Positions 40,986-48,522 of a stretch of DNA of 48,522 nt are shown here, one piece after another. The DNA is from Oscillatoria sp. SIO1A7 (GTDB lineage: Bacteria > Cyanobacteriota > Cyanobacteriia > Cyanobacteriales > Laspinemataceae): the NCBI GenBank assembly GCA_010672965.1, contig JAAHFN010000007.1, forward strand, positions 92,523 through 141,044, given 5' to 3'. The notes beneath the pieces were generated by a model. That model worked only from the letters and a program-made list of their open reading frames with translations, did not search any database and was not told where the DNA came from. The position numbers and the translations under genes were made by a program. Positions within the stretch are counted from its first letter, which is position 1. Each line of letters opens with the position of its first letter.

Positions 40986-41521
40986 TTTTGTTTTTTATCT
41001 AGTATCAGCATAGCTTGGGCAACTTCGCGCTTTAACTCTTCGGCAGTCAACTCGGCAAAGGGGCAGATATCATAATCGTCCATAAGGTCTGAGAGTGAAG
41101 AGCGATTAATGCCTAGCAACTCTGCTGCTCTGCCCGCACCGATATCGTGATGCCGCAGCAGGGTCATTACATAAGCTTCCTTGGCTTTGTTTTCCGCTTC
41201 CTCTCTGTGGATGCCGGGAATTTCCGGGAGCATCGAGAGAGTGAATCTAACTTCCGTCGTTGCTGGGGGCAGTAGGACGCGATCGCTTTTCTTCTGGTTA
41301 CTATTCGCCATTTCTTCTGGGGATGCGTCCGCCGCCAGGGATTTAGTTGCCGGTGAATTGTCCTCAACTTTAGCGGGCATGGATGATTCCTTATTGGCCT
41401 CCTGCGGCCATCGATAATTTTCTAATAACTTCTCGATTTTCTGCCAATCTTGACAATCGATTAACACGGCAACTGGGCGCATTTCCTCGTCGGTGACGAT
41501 TTGTTTTTTTACAGCTAGCAT
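40982..41521 (-). CDS. Fusion antitoxin: Phd-like N-terminus plus UPF0175 domain
   Basis: 179 residues. Residues 1-35 (KKQIVTDEEMRPVAVLIDCQ, DWQKIEKLL) resemble the small Phd/YefM-type antitoxins common in cyanobacteria. Residues 36-85 are a Ser/Ala/Glu-rich linker. Residues 90-179 are a UPF0175 antitoxin (AYVMTLLRHHDIGAGRAAEL, LGINRSSLSDLMDDYDI), a ribbon/winged-helix-like DNA-binding fold. In most genomes these are separate antitoxins with different toxins. The cognate DUF3368-like toxin directly downstream is broken. The start lacks a strong Shine-Dalgarno. It could still repress its own promoter or neutralise a toxin in trans. Confidence 0.75.
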   Translation of the reverse strand: MLAVKKQIVTDEEMRPVAVLIDCQDWQKIEKLLENYRWPQEANKESSMPAKVEDNSPATKSLAADASPEEMANSNQKKSDRVLLPPATTEVRFTLSMLPEIPGIHREEAENKAKEAYVMTLLRHHDIGAGRAAELLGINRSSLSDLMDDYDICPFAELTAEELKREVAQAMLILDKKQK

Positions 41522-41557
41522 AAATCCTCGCTTGTCTCTATAGAGTTGGACTTGGAC

Positions 41558-41816
41558 AGGACTTATATCAAATCCGGTTAATTACCGATGAATCCTGTAG
41601 GGGCGGTGCCCCCGGGAGCGCCCCGATTGGTCTGGGGCGGCCGGGGCGATCGCGAAGCGTCTCCGCTTCCCTTGAATCGCTGCAAGGGAATTGCCCCTAC
41701 GGTATTTATGAGCATTTAATCGGATTTGATATTACGCAAATTGTCTTCTGCAGACCTAAATGTAGAGCAAATGGTCAAATCGCCCCTACCAGATATAGAG
41801 TTAATGCGTAAGTCCT
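41558..41816. mobile_element. Family C element interrupted by a family B element
   Basis: Left end AGGACTTA (41558-41565) and right end GCGTAAGTCCT (to 41816) belong to family C (AGGACTTACGCAA). The missing ACGCAA resumes at 41734 immediately after the inner element, showing that one inserted into the other. Confidence 0.8.
41566..41731. mobile_element. Family B MITE-like element (166 bp) with TTA target duplication
   Basis: Ends TATCAAATCCGGTTAAT and TTTAATCGGATTTGATA are inverted repeats. It is flanked by TTA on both sides (41563-41565 and 41732-41734), and removal of the element plus one TTA restores the family C end. The core TAGGGGCGGTGCCCCCG is as in other family B copies. Confidence 0.8.
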
Positions 41817-41951
41817 GTTTGACATGGTAGCAGCTTTCTCCTCCCGAAGCCTCCGGCGGCCCAAGCTTGTAGCTTGCCTTAATCGGGGACAAGAGCGATC
41901 GCTCAATGAGTGCTTTGAAGAGCGATCGCTCCCGAAGCGTCCGAATTCTTC

Positions 41952-42071
41952 AGGACTTACGCAAGCCTAAGTCCATATAAGCGTATTTGTAGGGGCAATC
42001 CCCCCGCGATTCTCCTTACGCAACGACAAAGAGCGATCGCCCCGATCGCATTTTGTCGTTGCGTAAGTCCT
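41952..42071. mobile_element. Family C MITE-like element (120 bp)
   Basis: AGGACTTACGCAA at the left and TTGCGTAAGTCCT at the right, with GCCTAAGTCCATAT and TATTTGTAGGGGCAATCCCC next to the left end as in 28354-28497. Confidence 0.8.
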
Positions 42072-42374
42072 GTTCAAGCCCAGTTGGAAGCTTGCTCCAA
42101 TTGGGCATCCAACCCACCCAGACCAAGGCATTTGGAGGGGCAAATTTGAAGAAAAGTTAAAAATAGTAACGCCTGGGTTGACGAAAGCGCCATAGTTCTT
42201 TATACTCGTTGAGTGCCTGCAACCCACATAAGGGCCCCAATAAATTCTGTGGGGGGATTTTAAACCCGTTCGCCCACATAGCCATAAACCCCAAACTCTA
42301 CATAACAACAATTGGGGCGTGGGTTGCGAGCGCAATTGAACAGGGCCTATTATGGCCTACAACCAAAGTGCATA

Positions 42375-45300
42375 ATGTTGACTGAAGAACGCTTACGCTT
42401 ATTAAAATCCTGGAACGACACGGAGGCAGACTATCCCGAAGATAAATGCATCCATCAATTATTTGAAGCCCAAGCGGAACGGACTCCCGATGCGGTGGCG
42501 GTTGTATTCGAGGAAGAACAACTGACCTATCGGCAGTTAAACGCAAAAGCCAACCAACTGGCACGCTACCTGCAAGGGTTGGGAGTAGAGCCAGATATGC
42601 TAGTGGGTCTTTGCGTCGAGCGTTCCTTAGAAATGGTTATCGCCATGCTGGGAATCCTCAAAGCAGGTGGAGCATATATTCCCTTAGACCCGGCCTATCC
42701 AGCAGAGCGCTTGGCCTTCATGCTCGAAGATGCCAACTTGTCAATTGTAGTCACCCAAGATGAATTGGGAGGGAGGCTGCTGCATTTGACAAGTGCGACC
42801 GAGCAAAATCTAAAGTTGGTTCTCGCGGACAATGACTGGGAAGAGATATCCAAGCAAAGCTCGGAAAATCCAGACAGCGACATAAGTTCTGACAATTTAG
42901 CCTACGTTATCTATACTTCCGGTTCTACCGGGAAACCTAAAGGCGTTCAAATTGCCCATAAATCGGTGGCGAACTTTTTAAGCACCATGCGCTCTGCCCC
43001 GGGGTTGAGCGAGGGCGATACGCTGATGGCCGTCACCACAATCTCATTTGATATTTCAGTTTTAGAACTCTATCTACCGTTAATTACTGGCGCTCGTTGT
43101 ATTGTAGTTAGCCGCACAGTAGCCAGGGATGCCGATTTATTAATCGAGTTGATAGAACGATTTAACGCCACTATCATGCAGGCCACCCCTTCGACTTGGC
43201 GGATGCTGCTAGACAGTGGCTGGCAGGGAAGCAAGCAACTGAAAGTCCTTTCCGGTGGGGAGAAGCTGACCCGAGATTTAGCCGCTCGACTGCTAGAAAA
43301 ATGCGCCTCGGTTTGGAACATGTACGGACCGACAGAAGCAACGGTTTGGTCAACGATTCATCAGGTGCAACCAGGTGTTGACTCTATTCCCATAGGACGG
43401 CCTATTGCCAATACTAAAGTCTATATTCTCGATGGCGATCGCAAACCAGTCCCCATTGAGGAACCGGGAGAATTGCATATTGGCGGTGCGGGTCTAGCGC
43501 GGGGCTATCTCAATCGCCCAGAACTGACTCTAGAAAAATTCATCGCCAATCCCTTTAGCCCCGAACCAGAATCGCGTCTCTATAAGACAGGAGACTTAGC
43601 GCGCTACCGCGAGGATGGCACGATTGAATTCTTGGGACGCATCGACCACCAAGTGAAGGTGCGGGGCTATCGCATCGAACTCGGAGAAATCGAGGCAACT
43701 CTGAGGCAATACCCGGATGTCAAACAAGCCATTGTCACCGCACGGGAAGATATCCCCGACCAAAAACGCCTGGTTGCTTACTTAGTTGCCGGTTCCCCGT
43801 CAGATACGGCGGACGACGAGGAAGATGCGGCCAAGCAAACCGAGCAATGGCAGAAAATCTGGGATGAGGCTTATGTCCATACCGACGATGTGGAAGATGC
43901 GAGCTTTCATATTGGCGGCTGGATGGATAGCTATACCGGCAAAGACCTAGACCCGAAACAGGTGCGAGAATGGGTAGAGCATACCGTAGCGCGGATTCTC
44001 TCTTTGCAACCGAATCGATTGCTAGAAATTGGCTGCGGCACCGGTTTGCTGCTGTTTCGGACAGCGCCCGAATGCCAGCACTACTACGCTACGGATATTT
44101 CTGGGGAAGCGATTCGCTACCTAGAAGGACAAATCGGCAATAGCGAGTTAGCCCCATCGGTGGTACTGCGTCAGACTGCTGCGGACGAGCTGGCAGAAGT
44201 TGTCAAGGAGTCTTTTGACACGGCTATCTCTAACTCGGTGATTCAGTATTTCCCAAATATTGATTATCTGGTAGGGGCGATAGAAACTGCGGTGGAGCTG
44301 GTAGAGCCCGGAGGGCAGATTTTCCTCGGAGACGTGCTGAGCTTGCCCTTGCTGGAAGCTTTCCATACCTCGGTGCAGTTGTATCAAGCTCCCGCCGAGC
44401 TGTCGGTAGCCCAACTGCGGCAGCGGATAGGCGATCGCCTCGCCCGAGAACAACGACTCATAATTGACCCCGAGTTCTTCGTCGCCCTCAAAGAGCATTT
44501 GCCCGCAATTAGCCATGTGGAAATCCAACTCAAGCGCGGGCGCTACCAAAACGAGCTGACTCGCTTCCGCTACGATGTCGTTCTCCATATCGGCAAAGAA
44601 TCTTCTGCTCCTACAAAGCCTCCAACTTCTTTAAGCTGGCAGCAAGATAATTTAACTGTAGCCGCCGTTCGAGGGCAACTGGTAGAAGCAAAGCCAGAAA
44701 TGCTCGTTGTCAGCGACGTTCCCAACCCTCGGACTTGGGAAGATATCCGGGCAATAGAACTATTAGCCAGTCCCGATTGTCCCGAAACCGTAGGGGAAGT
44801 TCGCGAGAAGATTCTCCCAGAAGGGATTGAAGTAGAAGACTGGTGGGAATTGCAATCCGAGGTGGGTTATCGGATTAATGTTACTTGGTCTGGCAAAGGT
44901 GCTGACGATCGCTACGATGTCGTATTCGTGCGGGAGGATGCCAATATCGTTCTAGACAGCAGCATTATTTCCCCTTCTACTCCAGAAAACTCTCCAGAAA
45001 AAGGATTGCAACCTTGGAGTGCCTATGCGAACCAACCATATACCGGGACGACACACGACCTATTAGTGCCTGAGCTGCGGGGCTTCCTGCAAGAAAAACT
45101 GCCAGACTATATGGTGCCCTCGGCATTTGTGGTTTTGGAGCAACTGCCCCTAACTCCCAACGGCAAAGTAGATCGCAATGCCCTACCGGCTCCGACGAAA
45201 TCTCGCCCGGTGCTGGATGTGGAAATGGTGGCACCGCGTACCCCCACTGAAGCAATTCTCGTAGATATTTGGGCAGATGTCTTGAGCCTGAATCAGGTAG

Positions 45301-46262
45301 GAGTCTTAGACAACTTCTTTATGTTGGGGGGAGACTCCATCCAAGCAACTCATTTGCTCGCTGTCATAGAACGGCAATTTAGCACCCGCCTGCCTTTGAC
45401 CAGCCTATTTACCGAACCGACTATCGCCAGCCAAGCCAGTCTGCTCTCAGAGCAAGGCGATCTCGGCTCCTATTCTCCCTTAGTTCCGATTAAAGCTGAA
45501 GGAGAACTGCCGCCCTTGTTCTGCGTGCATCCCATTGGCGGCAATGTTTTCTGGTATGCAGAATTAGGCCAAAATTTGGCAGATAACCGACCGTTCTACG
45601 GCTTGCAGTCTCTGGGATTGTATGGCGATCGCGAACCCCTGAGCAGTATGGAGGAAATGGCGACTGCCTATATCGAAGCCCTACGGGAAGTTCAACCGAA
45701 TGGCCCCTACTATCTCAGCGGCTGGTCTATGGGCGGCATTGTTGCTTGGGAAATGGCGCAACAGTTGCAAGCTGCGGGAGAAGAGGTGGCGCTAGTTGCC
45801 CTAATCGACTATGCTCCCAGCGATATCATTCCCTCAGAATCAATGGATGATGACTCTTTAGCCAGTTGGAAGGAAACCGATTTAGGAGAACTCTTTGGCG
45901 GAGAACTCCATCTTTCACAGCAAGATTTGGAGCAACTCCAACCCGAAGAGCAATTAGAGCGAGTCTTCTCCGAAGCCAAAAAACGGAATCTCTTACCTCC
46001 GGGAGTTGGCATCGAACAGCTCGGTCACTTGTTTGACGTTTTCAAAGCCAACTACGTTGCTTTGGAAAGCTATAAACCGCAACCCTATTCCGGTCGGGTG
46101 GCTCTGTTGGGTGCGAATGCATCCGCAGAAGACCCCAACTTGCGGAAATTGGCTGTAGGCGAGTTAGAGACCCATACTATTCCCGGCGACCATTACAGCA
46201 TGATGCAGCAGCCCCACGTCGGGGTTCTGGCTCAAGAGCTGGAAGCTTGCATGAATCAGTAG
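42375..46262 (+). CDS. Single-module NRPS: adenylation domain with embedded N-methyltransferase, PCP, thioesterase
   Basis: 1295 residues from the ATG at 42375. There is no condensation domain; the protein begins with the C-A linker (LTEERLRLLKSWNDTE). The A domain has A3 YTSGSTGKPKG, A5 NMYGPTEATVW, A7 YKTGDLARY and A8 VRGYRIELGEIE. Between A8 and A10 (NGKVDRNALP) a ~370-residue SAM-dependent methyltransferase is inserted (LLEIGCGTG at ~551), as in N-methylating NRPSs. The PCP (GGDS, Ser988) takes the phosphopantetheine. The TE has GWSMGG (Ser1118) and GDH (His1273). My reading of the ten-residue A-domain code is D-I-L-Q-L-G-M-V-W-K, close to the glycine code DILQLGLIWK, so N-methylglycine or another small N-methyl amino acid is predicted. 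The module is isolated, with no other NRPS/PKS gene nearby. Confidence 0.93.
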   Translation: MLTEERLRLLKSWNDTEADYPEDKCIHQLFEAQAERTPDAVAVVFEEEQLTYRQLNAKANQLARYLQGLGVEPDMLVGLCVERSLEMVIAMLGILKAGGAYIPLDPAYPAERLAFMLEDANLSIVVTQDELGGRLLHLTSATEQNLKLVLADNDWEEISKQSSENPDSDISSDNLAYVIYTSGSTGKPKGVQIAHKSVANFLSTMRSAPGLSEGDTLMAVTTISFDISVLELYLPLITGARCIVVSRTVARDADLLIELIERFNATIMQATPSTWRMLLDSGWQGSKQLKVLSGGEKLTRDLAARLLEKCASVWNMYGPTEATVWSTIHQVQPGVDSIPIGRPIANTKVYILDGDRKPVPIEEPGELHIGGAGLARGYLNRPELTLEKFIANPFSPEPESRLYKTGDLARYREDGTIEFLGRIDHQVKVRGYRIELGEIEATLRQYPDVKQAIVTAREDIPDQKRLVAYLVAGSPSDTADDEEDAAKQTEQWQKIWDEAYVHTDDVEDASFHIGGWMDSYTGKDLDPKQVREWVEHTVARILSLQPNRLLEIGCGTGLLLFRTAPECQHYYATDISGEAIRYLEGQIGNSELAPSVVLRQTAADELAEVVKESFDTAISNSVIQYFPNIDYLVGAIETAVELVEPGGQIFLGDVLSLPLLEAFHTSVQLYQAPAELSVAQLRQRIGDRLAREQRLIIDPEFFVALKEHLPAISHVEIQLKRGRYQNELTRFRYDVVLHIGKESSAPTKPPTSLSWQQDNLTVAAVRGQLVEAKPEMLVVSDVPNPRTWEDIRAIELLASPDCPETVGEVREKILPEGIEVEDWWELQSEVGYRINVTWSGKGADDRYDVVFVREDANIVLDSSIISPSTPENSPEKGLQPWSAYANQPYTGTTHDLLVPELRGFLQEKLPDYMVPSAFVVLEQLPLTPNGKVDRNALPAPTKSRPVLDVEMVAPRTPTEAILVDIWADVLSLNQVGVLDNFFMLGGDSIQATHLLAVIERQFSTRLPLTSLFTEPTIASQASLLSEQGDLGSYSPLVPIKAEGELPPLFCVHPIGGNVFWYAELGQNLADNRPFYGLQSLGLYGDREPLSSMEEMATAYIEALREVQPNGPYYLSGWSMGGIVAWEMAQQLQAAGEEVALVALIDYAPSDIIPSESMDDDSLASWKETDLGELFGGELHLSQQDLEQLQPEEQLERVFSEAKKRNLLPPGVGIEQLGHLFDVFKANYVALESYKPQPYSGRVALLGANASAEDPNLRKLAVGELETHTIPGDHYSMMQQPHVGVLAQELEACMNQ

Positions 46263-46305
46263 CGAATTCAAACTAGCGAATTCAAACTAGCGAATTCAAA
46301 CTAGC
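46261..46305. repeat. Triple AGCGAATTCAAACT tandem repeat after the NRPS stop
   Basis: The 14-bp unit TAGCGAATTCAAAC repeats three times beginning at the NRPS stop codon itself. Confidence 0.85.
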
Positions 46306-46331
46306 GATAGTCTCTTTTTTGGCTATCTCTC

Positions 46332-46368
46332 AACCCCAACCCACTGTAATAGTAGGTTGGGGTTTTTT
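46332..46368 (+). terminator. Intrinsic terminator of the NRPS gene
   Basis: AACCCCAACC (46332-46341) pairs perfectly with GGTTGGGGTT (46355-46364) around a 13-base loop and is followed by a T-tract (TTTTTTAT). It lies about 70 bp after the NRPS stop on the same strand. Confidence 0.9.
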
Positions 46369-46819
46369 ATTCGACTGCAAAGAGCGAACTAATATAGCAG
46401 TAAGCTATTAGCAGTCAGCAGTCAGCAGTCAGCAGCTAAAGTCCTGCCAAAAAGCGCACACATGAGCGTTTTGTAACTGTCAAACACCTTAATCGGTAGT
46501 GCTATATTACTATTCCCCTGCAGTCAGAGCTTGTTGGTATGGCTAAGAATTTGAAAAAAGCGCGATCGCCGTTTATAATATCAAATCCGGTTAATCGCCC
46601 TAAAATAAGTCTGCGTAGGACGGGCTTCCGAAAAGTCCCCCATACCAGCCCAAGCTCCCAGGCGGGACGCCCGTCCTACGGGAGATTCCCAATTTTTTCT
46701 GTGGGTATTTAACCGGATTTGGTATAATCGTTTCAAGGCCGTAACTCTCCTCCGACAGAACCGCCAGGGTTTTGAAAAGTAAAACCGATATTGTCTTACA
46801 ATAAGCCAAAGCTAGCACC
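46369..46819. repeat. Gap with family F and family A elements
   Basis: Family F at 46393-46506 (TATAGCAGTAAGC, CAGTCAGCAGTCAGCAG, right end TCGGTAGTGCTATA). Family A at 46579-46726 with ends TATCAAATCCGG and CCGGATTTGGTATA and the palindromic core CGTAGGACGGGC...GCCCGTCCTACG. 46727-46819 is unique DNA that should hold the promoter of the ATPase gene; no consensus was seen. Confidence 0.7.
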
Positions 46820-47932
46820 ATGCCAAATAACCTAGATTATATTTCTATTGAGGGCTTTCGCAGTATCCGGGCGCTCCAGAAGCTAGAATTACGCCCAATC
46901 AATATTTTGATAGGAGCTAACGGTTCTGGAAAATCTAACTTTGTCGAAGTTTTTTCTTTTTTAAATGCTATTCGTCGCGGTAGGTTGCGAAATTATACAG
47001 CAGAACGAGGTGGAGCAGATACAATTTTGCACTTTGGCTCAAAAATAACGCCAGAAATAGATCTTGAACTGTTTTTTTATAATAATATTAATAGCTACAA
47101 AATATCATTAATGAGGACAGAAAATGATAAATTGTATGTTAACGATGAGTCTTGTTCGTACTGGAATGAGACAAAATACTTAACAGACAGTATTTCTTTA
47201 AAGGAAAGGGCAGTAGGGGATGAAGCCGGTATTAGTCAACCTGCTAAAGAACCAACTACCAGTTGGGTGCAGAAGCGTCTTGATAGTTGGCGAGTTTATC
47301 ACTTTCACGATACGAGCAAACAGTCACCCATAAAACGGACATCAGATATTAATGATAATCAGTTTTTGCGACCTGATGGCTCAAATATTGCTGCCTATCT
47401 ACTTTTTTTGAAAAATAAATATCTGTCTAACTATAGCATTATACTTGAGGAGGTAAGAGGGGTAGCACCCTTTTTAGATGACTTTCAATTAGCTCCCTCC
47501 CGTCTCAATGAAAATAAGATTCGTTTGGAATGGGTTCACAAATTTTCTGACCAATATTTTGATGTATCGTCTCTATCCGATGGGACAATACGCTTCATTT
47601 GTCTGGCGACATTATTGCTTCAGCCCGTCCGAGAACGCCCTTCTATTATTCTTTTAGATGAGCCAGAGCTGGGTTTGCATCCTTATGCCATTTCGATTTT
47701 GGCAAGTATGGTCAAATCTGCTGCTACCGAGACTCAGATTATTATCTCAACACAGTCACCTCTGCTTCTCGATTATTTTGAACCAGAAGATATTTTGGTG
47801 ACAGAGCTAAAAAATGGAGCCACAACTCTAACTCGCTTGCAGTCTAGGGATTTAGAGGAATGGCTGGAAGACTATAGTTTGGGAGAGCTTTGGGAAAAAA
47901 ATCAATTTGGAGGCAGACCTAAAAATGGTTAG
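46820..47932 (+). CDS. AAA15/OLD-like ATPase (RecF/SMC-type ABC ATPase fold)
   Basis: 370 residues. Walker A is GANGSGKSN (residues 32-40), preceded by the typical FRSIRALQKLELRPINILIG. The ABC signature is SLSDGTIRF (~253), Walker B is SIILLDEPELGLHP (~275) and the H-switch region is IIISTQSPLLLD. Between them lies a variable insertion (about 90-240). This is the AAA ATPase core of OLD-family and RloA/AAA15 proteins, without a fused TOPRIM nuclease domain. The gene overlaps the next one by 8 bp (ATG at 47925, stop at 47930), so the two are translationally coupled. Such pairs occur in anti-phage or restriction-associated islands. The gene is much richer in AT than its neighbours, which suggests horizontal acquisition. 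Confidence 0.9.
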   Translation: MPNNLDYISIEGFRSIRALQKLELRPINILIGANGSGKSNFVEVFSFLNAIRRGRLRNYTAERGGADTILHFGSKITPEIDLELFFYNNINSYKISLMRTENDKLYVNDESCSYWNETKYLTDSISLKERAVGDEAGISQPAKEPTTSWVQKRLDSWRVYHFHDTSKQSPIKRTSDINDNQFLRPDGSNIAAYLLFLKNKYLSNYSIILEEVRGVAPFLDDFQLAPSRLNENKIRLEWVHKFSDQYFDVSSLSDGTIRFICLATLLLQPVRERPSIILLDEPELGLHPYAISILASMVKSAATETQIIISTQSPLLLDYFEPEDILVTELKNGATTLTRLQSRDLEEWLEDYSLGELWEKNQFGGRPKNG

Positions 47933-48440
47933 ATTGTTGGTACTTGTAGAAGGAGAAACAGAAGAGACTTTTGTCAATGAGCTTTTGGCACCGCATCTTT
48001 CTAAGAAGGGATTTATTGCAGTTAGTGCTAAGTTTATGGGTAATGCTCGCAAACGAGATCGACGGCGTGGAATTAAACGGTGGCCGGGAGTACGAGAAGA
48101 AATTATACGACATCTCAACACAGATAAGAATCTATACGTTTCGACAATGGTAGATTATTATGCTTTGCCAGGAGGAGAAGAGAATCCAAATGCATGGCCA
48201 GGGCGATTCCAAGCGATATCTCTAAATTTTGACGAGAAGGCTCAACATATTGAAGCAGAACTTCAGCAAGATATTGCTACTTACAGTCCACAATTATTCA
48301 AAAAACAAAGATTTATTCCCTATATTATGATGCATGAGTTTGAAGGATTGCTGTTTAGCGACTGCGACGAACTTGCGAGAAGTATCGCTAGGGAAGCATC
48401 CATCAGTTATTTGAAGCCGGTGGGGATTTATGTCCCTTAG
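47925..48440 (+). CDS. DUF4276 family protein, 3' end apparently replaced
   Basis: 171 codons from the ATG at 47925. MVRLLVLVEGETEETFVNEL, the acidic motif VDYYALPG and MHEFEGLLFSD are DUF4276 landmarks. The Glu and Asp positions are laid out like a TOPRIM-type nuclease active site (VEGxTE then D-x-x), so a nuclease partner for the ATPase is a reasonable inference. Family members are about 210-220 residues; here the frame ends early, and its last ~14 codons overlap DNA derived from an NRPS adenylation domain (48396-48450). The product is therefore probably truncated, although a programmed or alternative C-terminus cannot be excluded. Confidence 0.7.
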   Translation: MVRLLVLVEGETEETFVNELLAPHLSKKGFIAVSAKFMGNARKRDRRRGIKRWPGVREEIIRHLNTDKNLYVSTMVDYYALPGGEENPNAWPGRFQAISLNFDEKAQHIEAELQQDIATYSPQLFKKQRFIPYIMMHEFEGLLFSDCDELARSIAREASISYLKPVGIYVP

Positions 48441-48450
48441 ACCCGGCCTA
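48396..48450 (+). pseudogene. NRPS adenylation-domain fragment with internal deletion
   Basis: GCATCCATCAGTTATTTGAA... (48396-48418) matches 42448-42470 of the NRPS gene with one difference. The directly following DNA (48419-48449, containing CCCTTAGACCCGGCCT) matches 42666-42696. The 195 bp between these two segments in the NRPS gene are missing. In the NRPS frame it would read IHQLFEA-GGDLCPLDPA-stop. Confidence 0.75.
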
Positions 48451-48522
48451 ATTTCAGTCAACTTAAATCTAAAAATAATCTAAATATTTTTGGTTTTGTA
48501 AAAAAATGTATTAATATGGATT
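48451..48522. other. AT-rich end of window
   Basis: AT-rich sequence without a recognised gene or repeat, too short to judge. Confidence 0.4.

Larger units (their letters stand above)
41522..42374. repeat. 850-bp gap: nested B-in-C elements, second family C copy, HIP1 cluster
   Basis: 41558-41816 is a family C element interrupted by a family B element. 41885-41940 has several GAGCGATCGCTC sites. 41952-42071 is a further family C copy. 42080-42115 contains an inverted AGTTGGAAGCTTGCTCCAATT motif. 42115-42374, the leader of the NRPS gene, shows no C-domain sequence and no clear promoter. Confidence 0.7.

Noticed and set aside
41885-41940. Replication origin suggested by dense GCGATCGC sites
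   Set aside because: These are ordinary HIP1 octamers found throughout the window; no DnaA-box cluster or dnaA/dnaN context is present.

Overview
The window is chromosomal DNA of a filamentous, Oscillatoriales-like cyanobacterium. The evidence is the cytochrome b6f pair petC-petA, a DUF3067 gene typical of cyanobacteria, a Hmp/Pil/Tax3-type chemotaxis locus, very frequent GCGATCGC (HIP1) octamers and many short cyanobacterial intergenic repeats. No rRNA, tRNA, CRISPR array or intact transposase was recognised.

Layout. 1-800: heptamer and C-rich tandem repeats enclosed by an inverted repeat. 803-7927: a 2374-residue two-partner-secretion exoprotein ending in a CHAT protease domain. 7928-9346: nested MITE-like elements and a structured non-coding RNA gene (copy 1). 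9347-15042: a methyltransferase, a KAS III (FabH-like) enzyme, an unknown membrane protein, TadA, a glutaredoxin-like protein lacking its N-terminal active-site Cys, and a DCC-family protein. 15346-25108: a minus-strand cheY-cheW-mcp-cheA/REC cluster resembling hmpBCDE/pilHIJL, which governs type IV pilus motility and hormogonium development in other cyanobacteria. 25784-27404: petC-petA. 27856-30256: DUF3067, a DUF1361 membrane protein, and an antitoxin followed by a truncated MazF. 30631-35859: a secreted TPR-CHAT protein and a CHASE2 adenylate cyclase. 36123-37151: a candidate Tse2-like toxin with a possible immunity partner. 37200-42370: an accessory region with a repeat-capped HicB, an RTX fragment, ncRNA copy 2, ParD-like and VapB-like remnants, and a Phd/UPF0175 fusion antitoxin followed by a broken toxin start. 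42375-46262: a single-module NRPS (A with embedded N-methyltransferase, PCP, TE). 46820-48440: an AAA ATPase overlapping a DUF4276 gene whose 3' end is capped by a small NRPS adenylation-domain fragment.

Two themes stand out. Short non-autonomous elements (at least seven families, some inserted in one another) fill most gaps and often sit exactly where genes break. Several toxin-antitoxin loci are decayed, usually with the toxin gone and the antitoxin partly or wholly kept. The most interesting candidates are the duplicated ncRNA with its own promoter and terminator and at least one compensatory base-pair change (possibly HEARO/omegaRNA-like), the toxin/immunity-like pair at 36.1-37.2 kb, and the C-domain-less NRPS predicted to make an N-methylated small amino acid. 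All domain and family calls come from reading the sequence; no database search was run.
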